Source of the DNA: an uncultured Ruminobacter sp.
GTDB taxonomy: Bacteria; Pseudomonadota; Gammaproteobacteria; Enterobacterales; Succinivibrionaceae
Direction: 5' to 3'
Length of the DNA: 35,827 nt
Assembly: GCA_902776415.1 (NCBI GenBank)
Contig: CACYPY010000023.1
Span: forward strand, 1 to 35,827
The translations under genes and the position numbers were made by a program. Under the pieces are notes generated by a model that made no database searches, was not told the origin of the DNA, and saw nothing but the letters and a program-made list of their open reading frames with translations. Of this stretch, positions 17,974 through 27,345 are shown piece by piece (position 1 is the first letter of the stretch; every line of letters begins with the position of its first letter).

Positions 17974-18602
17974 AGTCTTCTCCTTAGGTTTGCAAAGAGC
18001 CATTTCTTGCACTGAGATACAAGCATTTTCTTTTCTTTATCGTTAATTCCGATGTTGTGATAATCGTAAATTACCTGATTCCAGGCCGTGGTGAATAGTT
18101 CGAAGCTGGTACCGTTGCCGCCCTTGACATGGCTGTTGTTGGCAACGGACTGCTCGCGTCCGGAAGTGCGTGAAGCCTGATAGAGGGAGGCTACCTTTTC
18201 GAACTCCGAATCGCGGATCTGCTGTTCCATGTATTTGCTGCCGGACTTGAAGGAATTAAGCGCACCGTTGGAGACGATGTCCTTCTGGGGCTGCACGGAA
18301 TCCGGCCGATCCAGAAATTCGAGCCACTTTTCGCCGCAAAGACCTGCGATGCGCTCGCGCGGATACATGATCAGGGCAGTTTCCTTAAGCCAGTAATTGA
18401 TGAGAGGAACAAAGGCTTCGCTTTTGATGTCAATTTTGCGAAGACGCAGATAGGCCATAAACAGCGGAAAAAGCCGGTACAGCACATAAAAAACAAAGCC
18501 GGCCACAAATATCCCGAGGATGACCCACAGCCACCAGACACTGTAATCCGAGGGAGGTACGCCTTCATGGATATCTCTCAGAAGTGAATAGTCAAATTCC
18601 AT
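17958..18602 (-). CDS. DUF4381-type small membrane protein of the Bat operon
   Basis: A 214-residue protein with one strong transmembrane helix (about 24-46, WWLWVILGIFVAGFVFYVLY) and a soluble helical remainder with WLKETALIMYPRERIAGLCG and KWLEFLDRP. This resembles the DUF4381 proteins that lie between DUF58 and VWA genes in such operons. Its ATG directly abuts the DUF58 stop, and its end overlaps the BatA-like gene. No enzymatic motif is seen. It probably acts as an assembly partner. Confidence 0.8.
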   Translation of the reverse strand: MEFDYSLLRDIHEGVPPSDYSVWWLWVILGIFVAGFVFYVLYRLFPLFMAYLRLRKIDIKSEAFVPLINYWLKETALIMYPRERIAGLCGEKWLEFLDRPDSVQPQKDIVSNGALNSFKSGSKYMEQQIRDSEFEKVASLYQASRTSGREQSVANNSHVKGGNGTSFELFTTAWNQVIYDYHNIGINDKEKKMLVSQCKKWLFANLRRRLWVLR

Positions 18603-19517
18603 TTATTTCACCTCATTTTCGCTGTTGCTCGAGTCCTGCTCTTCTCTCTTGCCCAGGAGCGGGTCCGAAACATCAATGCAAATGTTCTTCTGAGAAGCTT
18701 CGGTAAGCATGCGGTTAATGTTGTGTATGCGGTGAACCCCGATACGTCGGTAATTGTCAACAAAGTCCTTGTTGAGAGAGCTTATAAAGCCCTGATTGTT
18801 TCCGGTGTTGATTCCCACGGTTCCCTTGCCGTCAATTTCCATTTCAAGCTTGTCATAGATCTGATAGGTTCTCACGATATGAGACTTGTTGAGTCTTCTC
18901 AGATAAAGCCAGGCATTGTCGTTCAGACGGTAGAAATCACTGATGATGTGAAAGACACTTCCCGGACGGGCGTGGTTTACGAAAATCTCAAGTCCGTTGC
19001 TGATGGAATAATCGAAATTCTGGCGTCTGAGTCCGATCTGATAGGCTTCGTATACCTTGCGAATCCAGGCCAGCATGTCGCCGCGCATTCCGCCGGGCTT
19101 GTGTCTTATGGGAGTGTCGCCGAGAATGATCATCCCGCCGACCTTGTCCTTCATGTCAAAAGCCTGCCAGGCGCAGGATGCCGCAATAAGCGATCCGAAA
19201 CGTGCCTTCAGCTGTCCCTGAGACCCGAAATACATTGCCGGATCCAGGTCCAGAATGATGTATACGTTACGATCGCGCTCTTCTCTGAAGAGTTTGGTAA
19301 AAGTTTTTCCGGTGCGGGCTGTTATTCTCCAGTCTATGGTTCTGATATCGTCACCCGGCTGATAGGAACGAACCTCAGAGAATTCCATTCCTCTGCCGCG
19401 GCTGTTTGCTCTCAGGAGACCATAGCGCTGACTAGCAACCATGATATTGGGTAATAGCTGTGACAAAGGAGGAACCAGCATCAGTTCCTCAAATTTAAGC
19501 TCAATCCCGTTTGGCAT
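18603..19517 (-). CDS. DUF58 domain protein
   Basis: A 304-residue cytosolic protein with the DUF58 signature: GRGMEFSEVRSYQPGDDIRTIDW followed by KLFREERDR (about 41-83). The remainder has a VWA-like fold. DUF58 proteins almost always neighbour MoxR ATPases and VWA proteins, as here. The gene lies 104 bases after moxR, with a hairpin in the gap, and directly abuts the DUF4381 gene. Confidence 0.92.
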   Translation of the reverse strand: MPNGIELKFEELMLVPPLSQLLPNIMVASQRYGLLRANSRGRGMEFSEVRSYQPGDDIRTIDWRITARTGKTFTKLFREERDRNVYIILDLDPAMYFGSQGQLKARFGSLIAASCAWQAFDMKDKVGGMIILGDTPIRHKPGGMRGDMLAWIRKVYEAYQIGLRRQNFDYSISNGLEIFVNHARPGSVFHIISDFYRLNDNAWLYLRRLNKSHIVRTYQIYDKLEMEIDGKGTVGINTGNNQGFISSLNKDFVDNYRRIGVHRIHNINRMLTEASQKNICIDVSDPLLGKREEQDSSNSENEVK

Positions 19518-19580
19518 TGTTTAATCCTTCTGGTGCATAACGGTTTGTCACGAAAAAAATTGCTGTCTGATACAAAGAGA

Positions 19581-19600
19581 AGCAGAGTGTTGCCTCTGCT
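19581..19600 (-). repeat. Hairpin between moxR and the DUF58 gene
   Basis: AGCAGAG and CTCTGCT (19581-19587 with 19594-19600), a perfect 7-pair stem with a 6-base loop, lie in the 104-base gap after moxR. On the minus strand it is followed by TCTCTTTG, weak as a terminator. It could be a partial terminator or a processing site that sets the MoxR ratio. Confidence 0.45.
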
Positions 19601-19621
19601 CCTCTGATCTTCTGCCGGTCG

Positions 19622-20581
19622 TCAGGCTACCACTACCTTCTTGGTAAGGAGCTCGATGACGCGGTTGGCGTCCACGCGGTCAGCTTCCGCTTCCATTGTC
19701 AGGAACATACGATGCCGGAATACCGGATACACGCAGTACTGAATATCCTCAGGCGCCACGTAACTCCGGCTGTCGAGCCAGGCGTTCACCCGGGCACAGT
19801 TTGCCAGTGCCATAGTGGCACGCGGAGACACGCCGCATGCAATCCATCTTGCCAGATCAGTGGAATCGTAGCTGTACGGACGACGGGTGGCCATGGTCAG
19901 GTTGATAATGTAGCTTTCCAGAATGTCCGGCAGGGTTACCTCAAGAACCTCCCGCCGGGCTGCGAACAGCTCGTTCTGAGAAAGTGAAGGCGGTTCCTCG
20001 CGGGCCGCGTTTCTTGACTCGAGGTGGTTCAGTCTGAGAATCTGCAGTTCGGTTCCCTGATCCGGATAGTTGAGCTCCAGCTTGAGCATGAAACGGTCCA
20101 GCTGAGCTTCCGGGAGCGGATAGGTACCTTCCTGTTCCAGAGGGTTCTGGGTAGCCATTACCAGGAACAGATCCGGAAGCCGGTAGGTCATCTTGCCGAT
20201 GGTGATCTGTCTTTCTGCCATGGCTTCCAGAAGGGCTGACTGCACCTTTGCCGGGGAACGGTTGATTTCGTCCGCCAGGAGCAGGTGATGGAACAGAGGG
20301 CCGGGCTGGAACACGAAGGTACCGTCCTGCGGACGGTAAATATCTGTACCGGTAAGGTCGGCAGGAAGAAGGTCCGGGGTAAACTGAATACGGTGAAAAC
20401 GACCTTCGATGCATTCAGCCAGGAGCTTGATGGCACGGGTCTTTGCCAGTCCTGGAGGTCCTTCTACAAGAATGTGGCCATCAGCGAGCAGCGCTGTAAG
20501 CAGTCCGTCTACCAGTTCCGGCTGGCCGACGATGTTGCGGTTCATATACTCGCGAACCTTTAACACAGCTTCATTAGACAT
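19622..20581 (-). CDS. MoxR-family AAA+ ATPase
   Basis: A 319-residue MoxR-type ATPase, expected to remodel or activate VWA-protein partners. Seen: Walker A GPPGLAKT (41-48), Walker B LLLADEIN (100-107), sensor-1-like VMATQNP (141-147) and EAQLDRF (158-164). The C-terminal lid helices include ALANCARVNAWLDSRSYVAPEDI. It is the promoter-proximal gene of the six-gene Bat operon. The upstream ribosome site is AAAGGA, somewhat distant. Confidence 0.95.
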   Translation of the reverse strand: MSNEAVLKVREYMNRNIVGQPELVDGLLTALLADGHILVEGPPGLAKTRAIKLLAECIEGRFHRIQFTPDLLPADLTGTDIYRPQDGTFVFQPGPLFHHLLLADEINRSPAKVQSALLEAMAERQITIGKMTYRLPDLFLVMATQNPLEQEGTYPLPEAQLDRFMLKLELNYPDQGTELQILRLNHLESRNAAREEPPSLSQNELFAARREVLEVTLPDILESYIINLTMATRRPYSYDSTDLARWIACGVSPRATMALANCARVNAWLDSRSYVAPEDIQYCVYPVFRHRMFLTMEAEADRVDANRVIELLTKKVVVA

Positions 20582-20963
20582 GAAAATAAAATCCTTTTTT
20601 TCTTATCCGCGGCAAATACCGCGAGAATCAATATCAGGCAATCCGTCCGGATTGGCCTCAATATAGCGCCTGAGGTTTTCTTCTGTGTCCCCTCCTGAAA
20701 GCCGCTGCCTTGTCGGGAAAACGGCAGGGGCGGGCGGAAAATTCCGTCAGCGCTCAGATCTGTTTTAAGATAATGGAAAATTTGCGAGCCTGTTAATTTT
20801 TTCGTTCAGCAGGCGTTCAAAATTGGTCTTGTATCACTTTTTAGGATTTTTTGATACTCTCCCGGCCGTGATGCTGGTGTATTTTTGTACAGGACGTATT
20901 TTCCGGAGTTCAGGCCGGAGAAACTCTGTCTGATTTCAGTTTTTGGTCAGCAAGGAGGCTGTT
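20582..20963. other. Divergent promoter region, moxR and sixA
   Basis: About 380 bases. It includes an inverted repeat CGCGG-caaata-CCGCG (20608-20623) just upstream of moxR that could be a regulator site, and a sixA promoter at 20829-20858. No supported gene. Confidence 0.5.
20829..20858 (+). promoter_or_regulatory. Candidate promoter of sixA
   Basis: TTGTAT (20829-20834), an 18-base spacer and GATACT (20853-20858), about 100 bases before the sixA start. Partial matches to both hexamers. Confidence 0.4.
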
Positions 20964-21440
20964 ATGGATGCAAGAGATGCCGTCAGAGAGGGCGGACTGG
21001 TTATTCTGATGCGGCACGGCGATTACTCCGTTACCGCGGACGGGCGCAAGGGACTTAATGCTGCCGGGATTGCTGCTGCCGAACGTTCGGCGCGCTTTGT
21101 CAGAGACGAGCTTGGAATTACCGATGTCGCGGCACTGTTTTCAAGCGATGCGGAGCGGGCCTGCGAGACCGCCGAGATTATGGGGCGGCACGTGAAATAT
21201 GAAGAACGGATTCAGGATGCGGCTCTGAGACCGGGCGGCTCCGGAATTGCCGAGCTTGTTTTCCGGGATTACTGCCGGAAAAGGGTGATCATCGTTACCC
21301 ATATACCGGTAATCGAGACACAGTATGCTTCTTTTCTCGGACGAAATGCCTTTTTCGAGTTTCGTCCGGCGTCGCTGACGGTATTAAAGTATATTCCCGG
21401 AAAGTTATGCTATGAACAGATAGCTTCGTTTCCTGTCTGA
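20964..21440 (+). CDS. sixA: SixA-type phosphohistidine phosphatase
   Basis: A 158-residue member of the histidine phosphatase superfamily. SixA removes phosphate from histidine of phosphotransfer proteins (ArcB in E. coli, also the nitrogen PTS). Seen: the RHG motif with nucleophile His18, SSDAERACETAEI at about 60-72 and the second histidine His113 in VTHIPVIE. The ATG at 20964 follows AGGAGG by about 5 bases and is preferred to an earlier in-frame TTG. In E. coli, sixA lies close to smrB-prmB-aroC. Here it precedes prmB-aroC with a small gene between and no smrB. Confidence 0.88.
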   Translation: MDARDAVREGGLVILMRHGDYSVTADGRKGLNAAGIAAAERSARFVRDELGITDVAALFSSDAERACETAEIMGRHVKYEERIQDAALRPGGSGIAELVFRDYCRKRVIIVTHIPVIETQYASFLGRNAFFEFRPASLTVLKYIPGKLCYEQIASFPV

Positions 21441-21817
21441 AGTCATATCAGTTTTTTCCCGGGGGACCGCAGTGTTCCGCATCTCCTCGGAGCCCCGATT
21501 TTTCCGGTCCGGATGCGTTCAGGCGATTTTGCACTGCGGATACTGCCGCGGGAAGCGGAATCCATGAGGAGGCCGGGACTGTTGCGATTTTCTTCCCGAT
21601 GGGCTTTTTGTGTGGGGCGGATCAGGTATTTGAATATTGTCAGGCGGTTTTTCCCTGATAACGGGCTGATATCTCTTTTTTTCGGAGCGCTGCGGGGTAT
21701 CATTGAAAATGGGTTCACGGAAGAATCCGCCGATGGTCCAGGAGTAGCAGGGCTGGCAGCAGTCTCGGTTTTTTGAGAGGAATTTTTATCTTCAGCGGAT
21801 AACAGGAAAAATCGCCT
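21441..21817. other. Gap between sixA and a small gene
   Basis: About 380 bases without a supported gene. An 87-codon plus-strand frame (21513-21776) has no ribosome binding site. No clear terminator follows sixA, so it may be transcribed into the small gene and end at 22061-22091. Confidence 0.45.
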
Positions 21818-22024
21818 ATGCTCCGGGTATTCAAAAAATTCACGCCGGTTCTTATTGCCAGGCGTGTCAGGACTCTTTACAGGGGACGTTTTTCCGTGCA
21901 GGGCATCGGAACTTACGAATTTGACAAGGGAGGGGTGGTGCCTCCCCGTGATGCGGACAAGAGGTCTCTTGCCGTGGTATCCGAGATAAACAGGGAAATT
22001 CAGCGCTGCAAGGAGGCTGCCTGA
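21818..22024 (+). CDS. Small conserved-looking basic protein (unknown)
   Basis: A 68-residue product beginning MLRVFKKFTPVLIARRVRTL, then RGRFSVQGIGTYEFDKGGVVPP and a helix ending EINREIQRCKEAA. A basic N-terminal helix, a short beta-rich core and a C-terminal helix look like a real folded protein. I recognise no named family. Support: a plausible AGGA before the ATG, a clean stop and a strong terminator 37 bases later. It sits in the sixA to prmB gap where smrB lies in E. coli, but it is not SmrB. Confidence 0.6.
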   Translation: MLRVFKKFTPVLIARRVRTLYRGRFSVQGIGTYEFDKGGVVPPRDADKRSLAVVSEINREIQRCKEAA

Positions 22025-22060
22025 TCTGGTTTTTTCTCTTTTTTCCGTCTTTCGGGGGAT

Positions 22061-22091
22061 GGCTGCGTGCATGCGGCCTTTTTTATTTTTT
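22061..22091 (+). terminator. Terminator after the small gene
   Basis: GGCTGCG, loop TGCA, TGCGGCC forms a 7-pair stem (22061-22078) followed by TTTTTTATTTTTT. Strong intrinsic terminator signature. Confidence 0.85.
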
Positions 22092-22263
22092 CCTGTGCAT
22101 CTTTTGGCAGTCTTTTTCCCGGATTGCCGGCTTTTGTTCACAAATTATTCATCTGAAATCCCCAAACACTGTTTTTTCTACGGCTGACGCATTATTGAAG
22201 ATATAATTCAGGGAAAATATGATTCATATGGCGTAAGACGCTTGTTTTATAGGGCCCACCACC

Positions 22264-23259
22264 ATGAGTGATAGTAAATCTTTGAAAATTCCGGAGCTTC
22301 AGAAGTTTCCGGAAAACATCGAAACCGAGTTTGTCGATGAAATGGTAACCGTTAATGATGCTGTGCGTTATGCGACCAGCTATCTGATTGAAAGCGAGGT
22401 GTTTCTCGGGCATGGTACCCAGAGCTGCTGGGATGAGGCCATGTATCTGGTCATGTGCGCCATTAACCTCGATCCTCCTGCAGATTCCGAAACTCTGGAA
22501 ACAAGACTTTCGGCCCGCGAAAAGAGAAATATTGCCAGACTGCTCATGTCCCGGGTAAATGATCGCATTCCCGCGGCATATCTTACCGGAAGAGCCTGGT
22601 TCTCCGGACTCGAGTTTTATGTGGATGAACGGGTTCTCATCCCGAGATCTCCCATTGCCGAAATGATTCAGGCCAGCTTCAAGCCGTATCTCAAGCACTA
22701 TCCGAGAAGAATACTGGATATGTGTACCGGAAGCGGCTGCATTGCCATTGCCTGCGCCGACATGTACCGCAAGGGAACCACCATTGATGCCGTTGATATC
22801 AGCGACGATGCTTTGGAAGTGTGTTCCGTCAACATCGCCAACTACGGCCTTGAGAATGTGGTGTTCCCGTACCGGAGCGATCTCTTTTCAGAAATTCCCG
22901 AGGATGAGCGTTACGACCTGATTGTATGCAATCCTCCCTATGTGGACTCCTGCGATCTTGATAACATGCCCGAGGAGTATTCCCACGAACCGCGCCTTGC
23001 TCTTGAGGCCGGCGAGGACGGGCTCAGCATTGTGAAGAGAATCCTGGCATCTGCTTCGTACTACATGGCCGAGAACAGCATTCTGGTCTGCGAGGTGGGC
23101 AACAGCAGAGTGGCGCTTGAGGAAGAGTTTCCGGAGGTTCCGTTCCATTGGGTAACCTTCAAGAACGGCGGTGACGGTGTTTTTGTGCTGACATATGACG
23201 AACTTATTGAATTTGCTGAAATGTTCAGTGTATACGGTCAGAAGGAGGAAACGAAATAA
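22264..23259 (+). CDS. prmB: Ribosomal protein uL3 (L3) glutamine N5-methyltransferase
   Basis: A SAM-dependent methyltransferase that modifies a glutamine in ribosomal protein L3 in the cytosol. Its 331 residues compare with about 310 in E. coli. Seen: PRSPIAEM (127-134), which distinguishes PrmB from PrmC; the SAM loop [16 protein letters not shown] (151-166); and the catalytic NPPY at 223-226. The N-terminal helical domain is somewhat extended. The ribosome binding site is weak. A TATAAT lies at 22202-22207 without a good -35. The stop shares one base with the aroC start, indicating translational coupling. Confidence 0.95.
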   Translation: MSDSKSLKIPELQKFPENIETEFVDEMVTVNDAVRYATSYLIESEVFLGHGTQSCWDEAMYLVMCAINLDPPADSETLETRLSAREKRNIARLLMSRVNDRIPAAYLTGRAWFSGLEFYVDERVLIPRSPIAEMIQASFKPYLKHYPRRILDMCTGSGCIAIACADMYRKGTTIDAVDISDDALEVCSVNIANYGLENVVFPYRSDLFSEIPEDERYDLIVCNPPYVDSCDLDNMPEEYSHEPRLALEAGEDGLSIVKRILASASYYMAENSILVCEVGNSRVALEEEFPEVPFHWVTFKNGGDGVFVLTYDELIEFAEMFSVYGQKEETK

Positions 23260-24362
23260 TGGCCGGAAATACCTTTGGAGAGCTTTTTCGGGTTACTACC
23301 TGCGGTGAAAGCCATGGCTACGGTCTCATGGCAATTGTGGACGGCTGCCCTCCGGGGATGGAACTGTCGGAGGAGGATATTCAGCCGGATCTTGACAGAA
23401 GACGTCCCGGAACCGGGAAATTCACCACCATGAGGAATGAGCCGGATACCGTCAAAATCGTTTCCGGAGTGTTTGAGGGTAAAACCACCGGAACTCCCAT
23501 AGGACTTCTTATTACCAACGTGGACCAGCATTCCAAGGACTATGCGGATATCGCCAGAACCTTCAGGCCCGGTCATGCCGATTATACCTACATTCAGAAG
23601 TACGGGATTCGGGACTATCGCGGCGGCGGCCGGGCATCGGCCCGCGAGACGGCCATGAGAGTGGCTGCCGGTGCCATTGCGAAAAAATACCTGAGCTCCA
23701 AGAGAATCTCCATCAGGGGATATGTCCGCCAGGTGGGCCCGATTATCTGTCCCCGGGTAGTGCCGGGGGATCGGCAGCTCAATGAGTTTTTCCTGTGCGA
23801 CAATGCCATGGCTGATCAGGTTCGGGAATATCTTGACGGCATTCTCAAGACCCGGGATTCCTGCGGTGCTCTTGTGGAGGTAACCGCTACCAATGTTCCT
23901 CCGGGGCTGGGCGAGCCGGTGTTCGGAAGACTTGATGCCGATATCGCTTCGGCGATGATGGGCATTAATGCGGTCAAGGCAGTGGAGATCGGTGACGGTT
24001 TTTCAGCCGCCTCCTCCAGGGGAACCATGTTCCGTGACGAGATGACACCTGACGGTTTTCTTTCTAACCACGCAGGCGGCATTCTGGGCGGAATCAGTTC
24101 CGGTCAGGATATAGTGGTCAGAATGGCTCTGAAGCCGACTTCCAGTATTGTGACTCCCGGAAAAACCATTGATGTTGACGGCAAATCTGCGGAGATTATT
24201 ACCAGGGGACGCCACGATCCCTGCGTGGGGATTCGTGCGGTGCCGGTGGCCGAGGCGATGCTGGCGCTGGTGCTGATGGATCACTTTATGCGTAACCGGG
24301 CTCAGAATGCCGAGGTGGTCTGCAATACTCCTGTGATACCGGGAAGTGCTTCTGCCTACTAG
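23259..24362 (+). CDS. aroC: Chorismate synthase
   Basis: This enzyme converts EPSP to chorismate using reduced FMN, the last step of the shikimate pathway. Its 367 residues are typical. Seen: the N-terminal [18 protein letters not shown], the FMN and substrate region [23 protein letters not shown] followed by ASARETA, and the C-terminal [25 protein letters not shown] precedes the ATG, which overlaps the prmB stop by one base (TAATG). A good terminator follows at 24380-24417. Confidence 0.98.
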   Translation: MAGNTFGELFRVTTCGESHGYGLMAIVDGCPPGMELSEEDIQPDLDRRRPGTGKFTTMRNEPDTVKIVSGVFEGKTTGTPIGLLITNVDQHSKDYADIARTFRPGHADYTYIQKYGIRDYRGGGRASARETAMRVAAGAIAKKYLSSKRISIRGYVRQVGPIICPRVVPGDRQLNEFFLCDNAMADQVREYLDGILKTRDSCGALVEVTATNVPPGLGEPVFGRLDADIASAMMGINAVKAVEIGDGFSAASSRGTMFRDEMTPDGFLSNHAGGILGGISSGQDIVVRMALKPTSSIVTPGKTIDVDGKSAEIITRGRHDPCVGIRAVPVAEAMLALVLMDHFMRNRAQNAEVVCNTPVIPGSASAY

Positions 24363-24379
24363 CATTCCTGATTATCAGA

Positions 24380-24417
24380 AACGTCATGACTCCGAGCGGG
24401 TTGTGGCGTTTTTTTTT
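24380..24417 (+). terminator. Terminator after aroC
   Basis: A 13-pair stem with several G-U pairs (24380-24392 with 24398-24410) and a 5-base loop, followed by a T-run (24411-24417). Confidence 0.8.
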
Positions 24418-24711
24418 GTCTCTGAATTGAGATAAGGTGATCCTGGTCTCAAATTTTCAAAACAAATATAAACTGTGCTTGTTATTAAGCAGTACTGCCT
24501 ATAATAATTCAATTGCAGTATGTTGTGCCGGCAAAATTCAAGTAATGATGATATATATCTGCATAAAAACAAATACCTGATTACAAAGGTGAATTTATCC
24601 GTTGTTACTGATTGGAGAGCAGATATGCCTGCGGTTTTGTATTGCAAACAATTCGGTCGGTGAGATTGCCGGCTTATGACGGGAATGACGGGATGATTAA
24701 AGGAGCGAATT

Positions 24712-25752
24712 ATGAGAAAACTTGCCAGTATTCAAAGGGTATGGGCGGTTGAACCCATTGAGGGAGCAGATCGTATCGAACTGGCACATGTGCTGGGCTG
24801 GCAGTGCGTGGTAAACAAAGGGCAATTCCGTCCTGTGGACACAGCAGTCTACTTCGAGATTGACAGTTTTTTGCCGATCCGGCCGGAATTCGAGTTTCTG
24901 AGAAACTCCAGCTATAAAAAGACCGATATCATGGGCGAGGGGTTCCGGTTGCGTACCATGATGTTCCGGGGGCAGATTTCCCAGGGATTGCTCCTTCCGG
25001 TCAGTCAGTTTCCGGAGATTCCCGGAGATGCGGAAATCGGTCTGGATGTAACGGCGTTACTGGGAGTAAAAAAGTGGGAAATCGAAGAACGGGCTACCAC
25101 CGGCGGCACGGTGATCGGAAATCTTCCTTATGACATTCCTCATACAGATGAGACAAGGGTGCAGGAAAATCCGGAACTTATTCAGGCCTTCTCCGGTCCG
25201 GACTACTATATCACCACCAAGATGGACGGTTCCTCTCACTCCATCGGTATTGATGAGAACGGTTTTCATGTGACGGGCCATAACTATGAGTACAAGGACG
25301 ACGGCTCCAGTTCCTTCTACAATCTGGTTAAGGAGCGCGGCTATCATGAAAAGCTGGAGCAGTATGTCAGAGACAACGGGCTTAAGACTCTTACGATTCA
25401 GGGAGAACTGTGTGCTCCAGGAATTCAGCGGAACAGACTCCGTCTGTCCAGACCGGAGTGGTATGTGTTTACGGTTCGTGCTGACGGGAATCGTGTCGGG
25501 CTGGAGAGAATGAAGGATATCTGCAAGGCCCTGGGACTGTTTGTCGTGCCTGTTGAAGAGGTAGGCCATGATCTGCCATCCCGGTATCCCACGGTCGAGG
25601 CGCTTCTGGCGAGGGCCAACGGAGATTACCCCAATGGCGGAAAAAAGGAGGGGATTGTTATTCGCCCGACTGAGCCGGTATTCTGCAGTCTTATAAGCGC
25701 CACTCTCTCCATGAAAGTGGTCAGTAACAAGTATCTGCTGAAGAATGAGTGA
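24712..25752 (+). CDS. Stand-alone RNA ligase of the DRB0094/Rnl5 type
   Basis: A 346-residue ATP-dependent polynucleotide ligase of the covalent nucleotidyltransferase superfamily. An N-terminal OB-like domain (about 1-115) precedes the catalytic core, as in Deinococcus DRB0094/Rnl5, which seals 3'-OH/5'-phosphate ends in RNA repair. Seen: motif I KMDG at 170-173 (nucleophile K170), IQGELC at 229-234 (E232), EGIVIRP at 313-319 and MKVVSNKYL at 334-342 (K335, K340). The motif set looks complete. AAAGGAG lies before the ATG. It follows the aroC terminator by about 300 bases and has no visible repair partner. Nearby mobile-element-like material and AT-rich DNA suggest acquisition by transfer. 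Confidence 0.92.
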   Translation: MRKLASIQRVWAVEPIEGADRIELAHVLGWQCVVNKGQFRPVDTAVYFEIDSFLPIRPEFEFLRNSSYKKTDIMGEGFRLRTMMFRGQISQGLLLPVSQFPEIPGDAEIGLDVTALLGVKKWEIEERATTGGTVIGNLPYDIPHTDETRVQENPELIQAFSGPDYYITTKMDGSSHSIGIDENGFHVTGHNYEYKDDGSSSFYNLVKERGYHEKLEQYVRDNGLKTLTIQGELCAPGIQRNRLRLSRPEWYVFTVRADGNRVGLERMKDICKALGLFVVPVEEVGHDLPSRYPTVEALLARANGDYPNGGKKEGIVIRPTEPVFCSLISATLSMKVVSNKYLLKNE

Positions 25753-26025
25753 AGCAACTGAAACCCTGCGACCGTAAACCAGACAGTCGGATGTGCATGG
25801 TTTCAATTCAATTGCGGTCAGGATAAAACGTGAGAATTGCTCTGGCTGCAATCTGATGCTGACGGGACCGTTCAGTGCCTGCGCACCGGTTTTCTGTCGG
25901 AGTTTCAGATACACTTCCTGCCCGGTTCCAGTTTCAGAAAGCCCCGTGCGTTTTATGGAAGCTTAGGAGAAATCTGTCAAGCTGTCCGTTTTCCTCTCCT
26001 GATACGGCAGGCGGTACATGTCCTT

Positions 26026-26478
26026 TCACTTTCTTCCCCTCATTTCTTCCCGGACTGATACCGCATACAGAGGCAGTAAGGTTCTGCATGAATTCATCAT
26101 CAGAGATGTGTCTGTTTTCCGGGGAATATCTCCGGCACCGCAAACGGCCAGGAGCTGATCTGTAATGGCATACCGGAAGTACGGGAGCACCATGTCGGGG
26201 ATCAGTGTATGCGTTTTGATAACTTTCCTGACCCTTTTGCCGAAAGCATCTTTTTCTTCGGATACTACGGCTATGCGATGAATCATGACTTTTATGGGTT
26301 TACAGAATGCTACGGATATGATTGTTCTCTCGTAGAATCCCCACATCTGACACCGGCACCCCGGGAATTCGTTCATAAGACGCATTCTGATGTGATCAAT
26401 GACGTAATTTTTGATGGTGCCCAGCACAATCTCGCCATATTCAGTGAATTCAAAGTATAAAAGTTCTACAATATTCAT
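26026..26478 (-). pseudogene. Degenerate transposase-associated zinc-ribbon-like frame (DUF6431-like)
   Basis: A 150-codon minus-strand frame. The segment RVRKVIKTHTLIPDMVLPYFRYAI resembles the KTHxLLPDxxxPYxxYS block of DUF6431-like proteins, which I recall as often lying near transposases. An earlier segment with GFYERTIISVAFCKPIK also fits. The usual CxxC zinc-binding pairs are largely missing (one CRC remains), and there is extra material between the two blocks, so it is probably degraded. The C-terminal end does not look conserved, and there is no ribosome site. The family assignment is from memory and moderate. Confidence 0.4.
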
Positions 26479-26515
26479 GTTCTTAACATCAGGTCGCTTC
26501 TGCAGTTATGAACGG

Positions 26516-26552
26516 GGAGATTGCTAAACGGGGAAAGTTTTGGGCAATCTCC
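26516..26552. repeat. Inverted repeat GGAGATTGC / GCAATCTCC
   Basis: Exact 9-base arms (26516-26524 and 26544-26552) with a 19-base loop, at the edge of the gene-free stretch just upstream of the degenerate zinc-ribbon frame. It overlaps a short direct repeat AACGGGGA. It could be a mobile-element end or a hairpin. Confidence 0.45.
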
Positions 26553-26670
26553 TTCTCACTTCAAACTGTCTCTTTTTTGTCCAATATTCTCTGATTATCC
26601 TCGATATTCCTCATTAAAACATAGACTTACTTCGGATTTACGGGAGCCGGAGGGGTGATTTTTTGGCGTT

Positions 26671-26711
26671 TTGCCACCTCCCTGAGCGCGCTCAGGTCAG
26701 GGAGGTGGCAA
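26671..26711. repeat. 15-bp hairpin with an embedded 16-bp palindrome
   Basis: Perfect arms at 26671-26685 and 26697-26711 flank an 11-base loop. A separate 16-base perfect palindrome, CCTGAGCGCGCTCAGG (26681-26696), overlaps the left arm and loop, so two mutually exclusive folds are possible. There is no T-run after it on the plus strand, so it is not a clear terminator. Confidence 0.75.
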
Positions 26712-27345
26712 GGGGCTCATCAGGAATTTGAGGAACAGACTATCTGGATTGTCCGGAGACGGGCATGAATTTGCAGTGGGGCGGTCACCCGGGTGTAATT
26801 TCAATTCCCCTGACTTCTTTCTCTGAATTCATGTTCCGATTTTTTTTGGTCTTCAGTGCTTATTTATCAATCAGCAACGCATACAGAAAAATCGATTTTT
26901 AATTTTTGGTGTGTGGATTTTTTGTTCTCCGGCTTTTTTGATTTATGGTTGTCCGTTAATGGTGTCCGTGGTTTATAATTCATAATTATTTAATATTTTT
27001 CAGGAATGGTGTTTGAAAATCCGCGGTTGTAACATGGGGTGAAACTGCTGTTCGGGAGAGTATTGGTTTTTATGTATTATTTTTTTAACACGGTTTTGCT
27101 GCTTTTTTGTTTGTTTGTTGTTAGGGGGTAGCCGGGTATTATCCGGTAAGCGAAGTGTTCTTCCTGCGGTTCTTATGTATCTGGTACTGACTTGACGTTT
27201 TGAAATATTTATTACGGCTTGCTCCCTTGTGGATGGATTATAAATTATTCATGAATGACAGTCACCGTTGTTTAATTTCTCAGGGGGGGCTGTTACGGAG
27301 ATGCTGTCAGATGTCCGTCTGCAAACAGAAGCTGCGATTTCGGAT

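Noticed and set aside
21443..22141. Minus-strand frame of 232 codons
   Set aside because: It is rich in Lys, Arg, Ser and Pro, overlaps a better plus-strand gene and terminator, and shows no domain.
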